This document shows, piece after piece, positions 5,610 through 5,930 of a stretch of 5,930 nucleotides of DNA. Source of the stretch: JAAUQA01 sp036351435 (GTDB lineage: Bacteria; Pseudomonadota; Gammaproteobacteria; Competibacterales; Competibacteraceae); assembly GCA_036351435.1 (NCBI GenBank), contig JAZBPA010000295.1:1-5930 (forward strand), read 5' to 3'. Made by a program: the position numbers and the translations under genes. Numbering within the stretch: position 1 is the first letter of the stretch; the number at the start of each line of letters is the position of its first letter. The notes under the pieces are model-generated. The model ran no database searches. It saw only the letters and a list, made by a program, of their open reading frames with translations, and had not been told where the DNA came from.

Positions 5610-5930
5610 ATGATACTACTGTTAGGTTGTATCGCCGACGATTTCACCGGTGCGACCGATCTGGCCAACACATTAGTGAAGGCCGGTATGCGGACAGTTC
5701 AGGTGATTGGTATTCCAGAGGAAGGCTTCTTCTGCGCAAATGCCGATGCCATTGTAGTCGCGTTGAAATCACGAACCGCACCGGTAGACGAAGCTATCGC
5801 CGATTCGGTCGCTGCGCTGAACTGGTTGCAAGGGCAAGGGGCCAAGCAGTTTTTCTTCAAATACTGTTCTACGTTCGATTCCACCGATCAAGGCAATATC
5901 GGCCCGGTGGCAGAGGCTTTAATGATTGCA
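5610..5930 (+). CDS. otnK: OtnK-like four-carbon acid sugar kinase (DUF1537), N-terminal part only
   Basis: The frame is open for 107 codons to the right edge, about a quarter of the usual 400-430 residues. The N-terminal substrate-binding domain carries both signature stretches: 'GCIADDFTGATDLANTLVKAG' at 6-26, with the Asp-Asp-Phe-Thr-Gly-Ala core, and 'FKYCSTFDSTDQGNIGPV' at 83-100. This second form resembles 3-oxo-tetronate kinase (OtnK) more than D-threonate kinase (DtnK). Known OtnK enzymes use ATP to phosphorylate 3-oxo-tetronate at O4, before decarboxylation to dihydroxyacetone phosphate; a relative, OiaK, acts on 3-oxo-isoapionate. The nucleotide-binding C-terminal domain lies outside the window, so activity cannot be confirmed. 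It starts ten bases after the dehydrogenase stop, so the two enzymes are probably made together and act in one pathway. The symbol is a subfamily assignment, not a proven substrate. Confidence 0.88.
   Translation, partial: MILLLGCIADDFTGATDLANTLVKAGMRTVQVIGIPEEGFFCANADAIVVALKSRTAPVDEAIADSVAALNWLQGQGAKQFFFKYCSTFDSTDQGNIGPVAEALMIA

Noticed and set aside
1..5930. tRNA or rRNA genes, CRISPR arrays, insertion sequences or phage attachment sites
   Set aside because: No tandem repeat-spacer pattern, transposase motif, terminal inverted repeat or structured RNA gene was seen on either strand.

Overview
The window looks like part of a bacterial, probably proteobacterial, sugar-acid uptake and catabolism locus. 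Two things suggest Proteobacteria: a Bug/TctC-type periplasmic binding protein with a complete tripartite tricarboxylate transporter (TTT), and an OtnK-like kinase. GC content is moderate, with one sharply AT-rich control region. Assignment to Gammaproteobacteria is possible, but the sequence does not settle it.

Layout: a 3'-truncated SMP-30/gluconolactonase-family gene runs leftward from 784 off the left edge. A divergent control region (785-1024) follows. It holds a good leftward promoter, a plausible rightward promoter, a GTATAC-centred palindrome between or within them, a second palindrome and two hairpins. Rightward come the TctC-like solute receptor (1025-2023), TctB-like small membrane subunit (2105-2863), TctA-like large membrane subunit (2877-4406), an isocitrate/isopropylmalate-dehydrogenase-family enzyme (4493-5599), and the first 107 codons of a four-carbon-acid-sugar kinase of the OtnK/DUF1537 family (5610 to the right edge). 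The rightward genes are closely spaced, with no convincing terminator between them, so they are probably one operon. The two largest gaps, tctC-tctB and tctA-dehydrogenase, each hold a long-stem hairpin without a U-tract, which suggests mRNA processing or stability control rather than termination.

How the genes may work together: the receptor and TctAB would import a carboxylate such as a sugar acid. The SMP-30 protein could open a sugar-acid lactone. The NAD-type dehydrogenase and OtnK-like kinase would convert the acid towards a phosphorylated intermediate. OtnK-type kinases belong to tetronate (threonate/erythronate) and related branched sugar-acid pathways, where they normally sit with LtnD, OtnI and OtnC, or, for the related DtnK, with PdxA2. 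An IMDH-family enzyme next to such a kinase is not one of those described combinations. This enzyme also has Phe where the family's catalytic Tyr normally lies, with a Tyr one residue later. That pairing is the best candidate here for an undescribed pathway variant, but the substrate cannot be read from the sequence.
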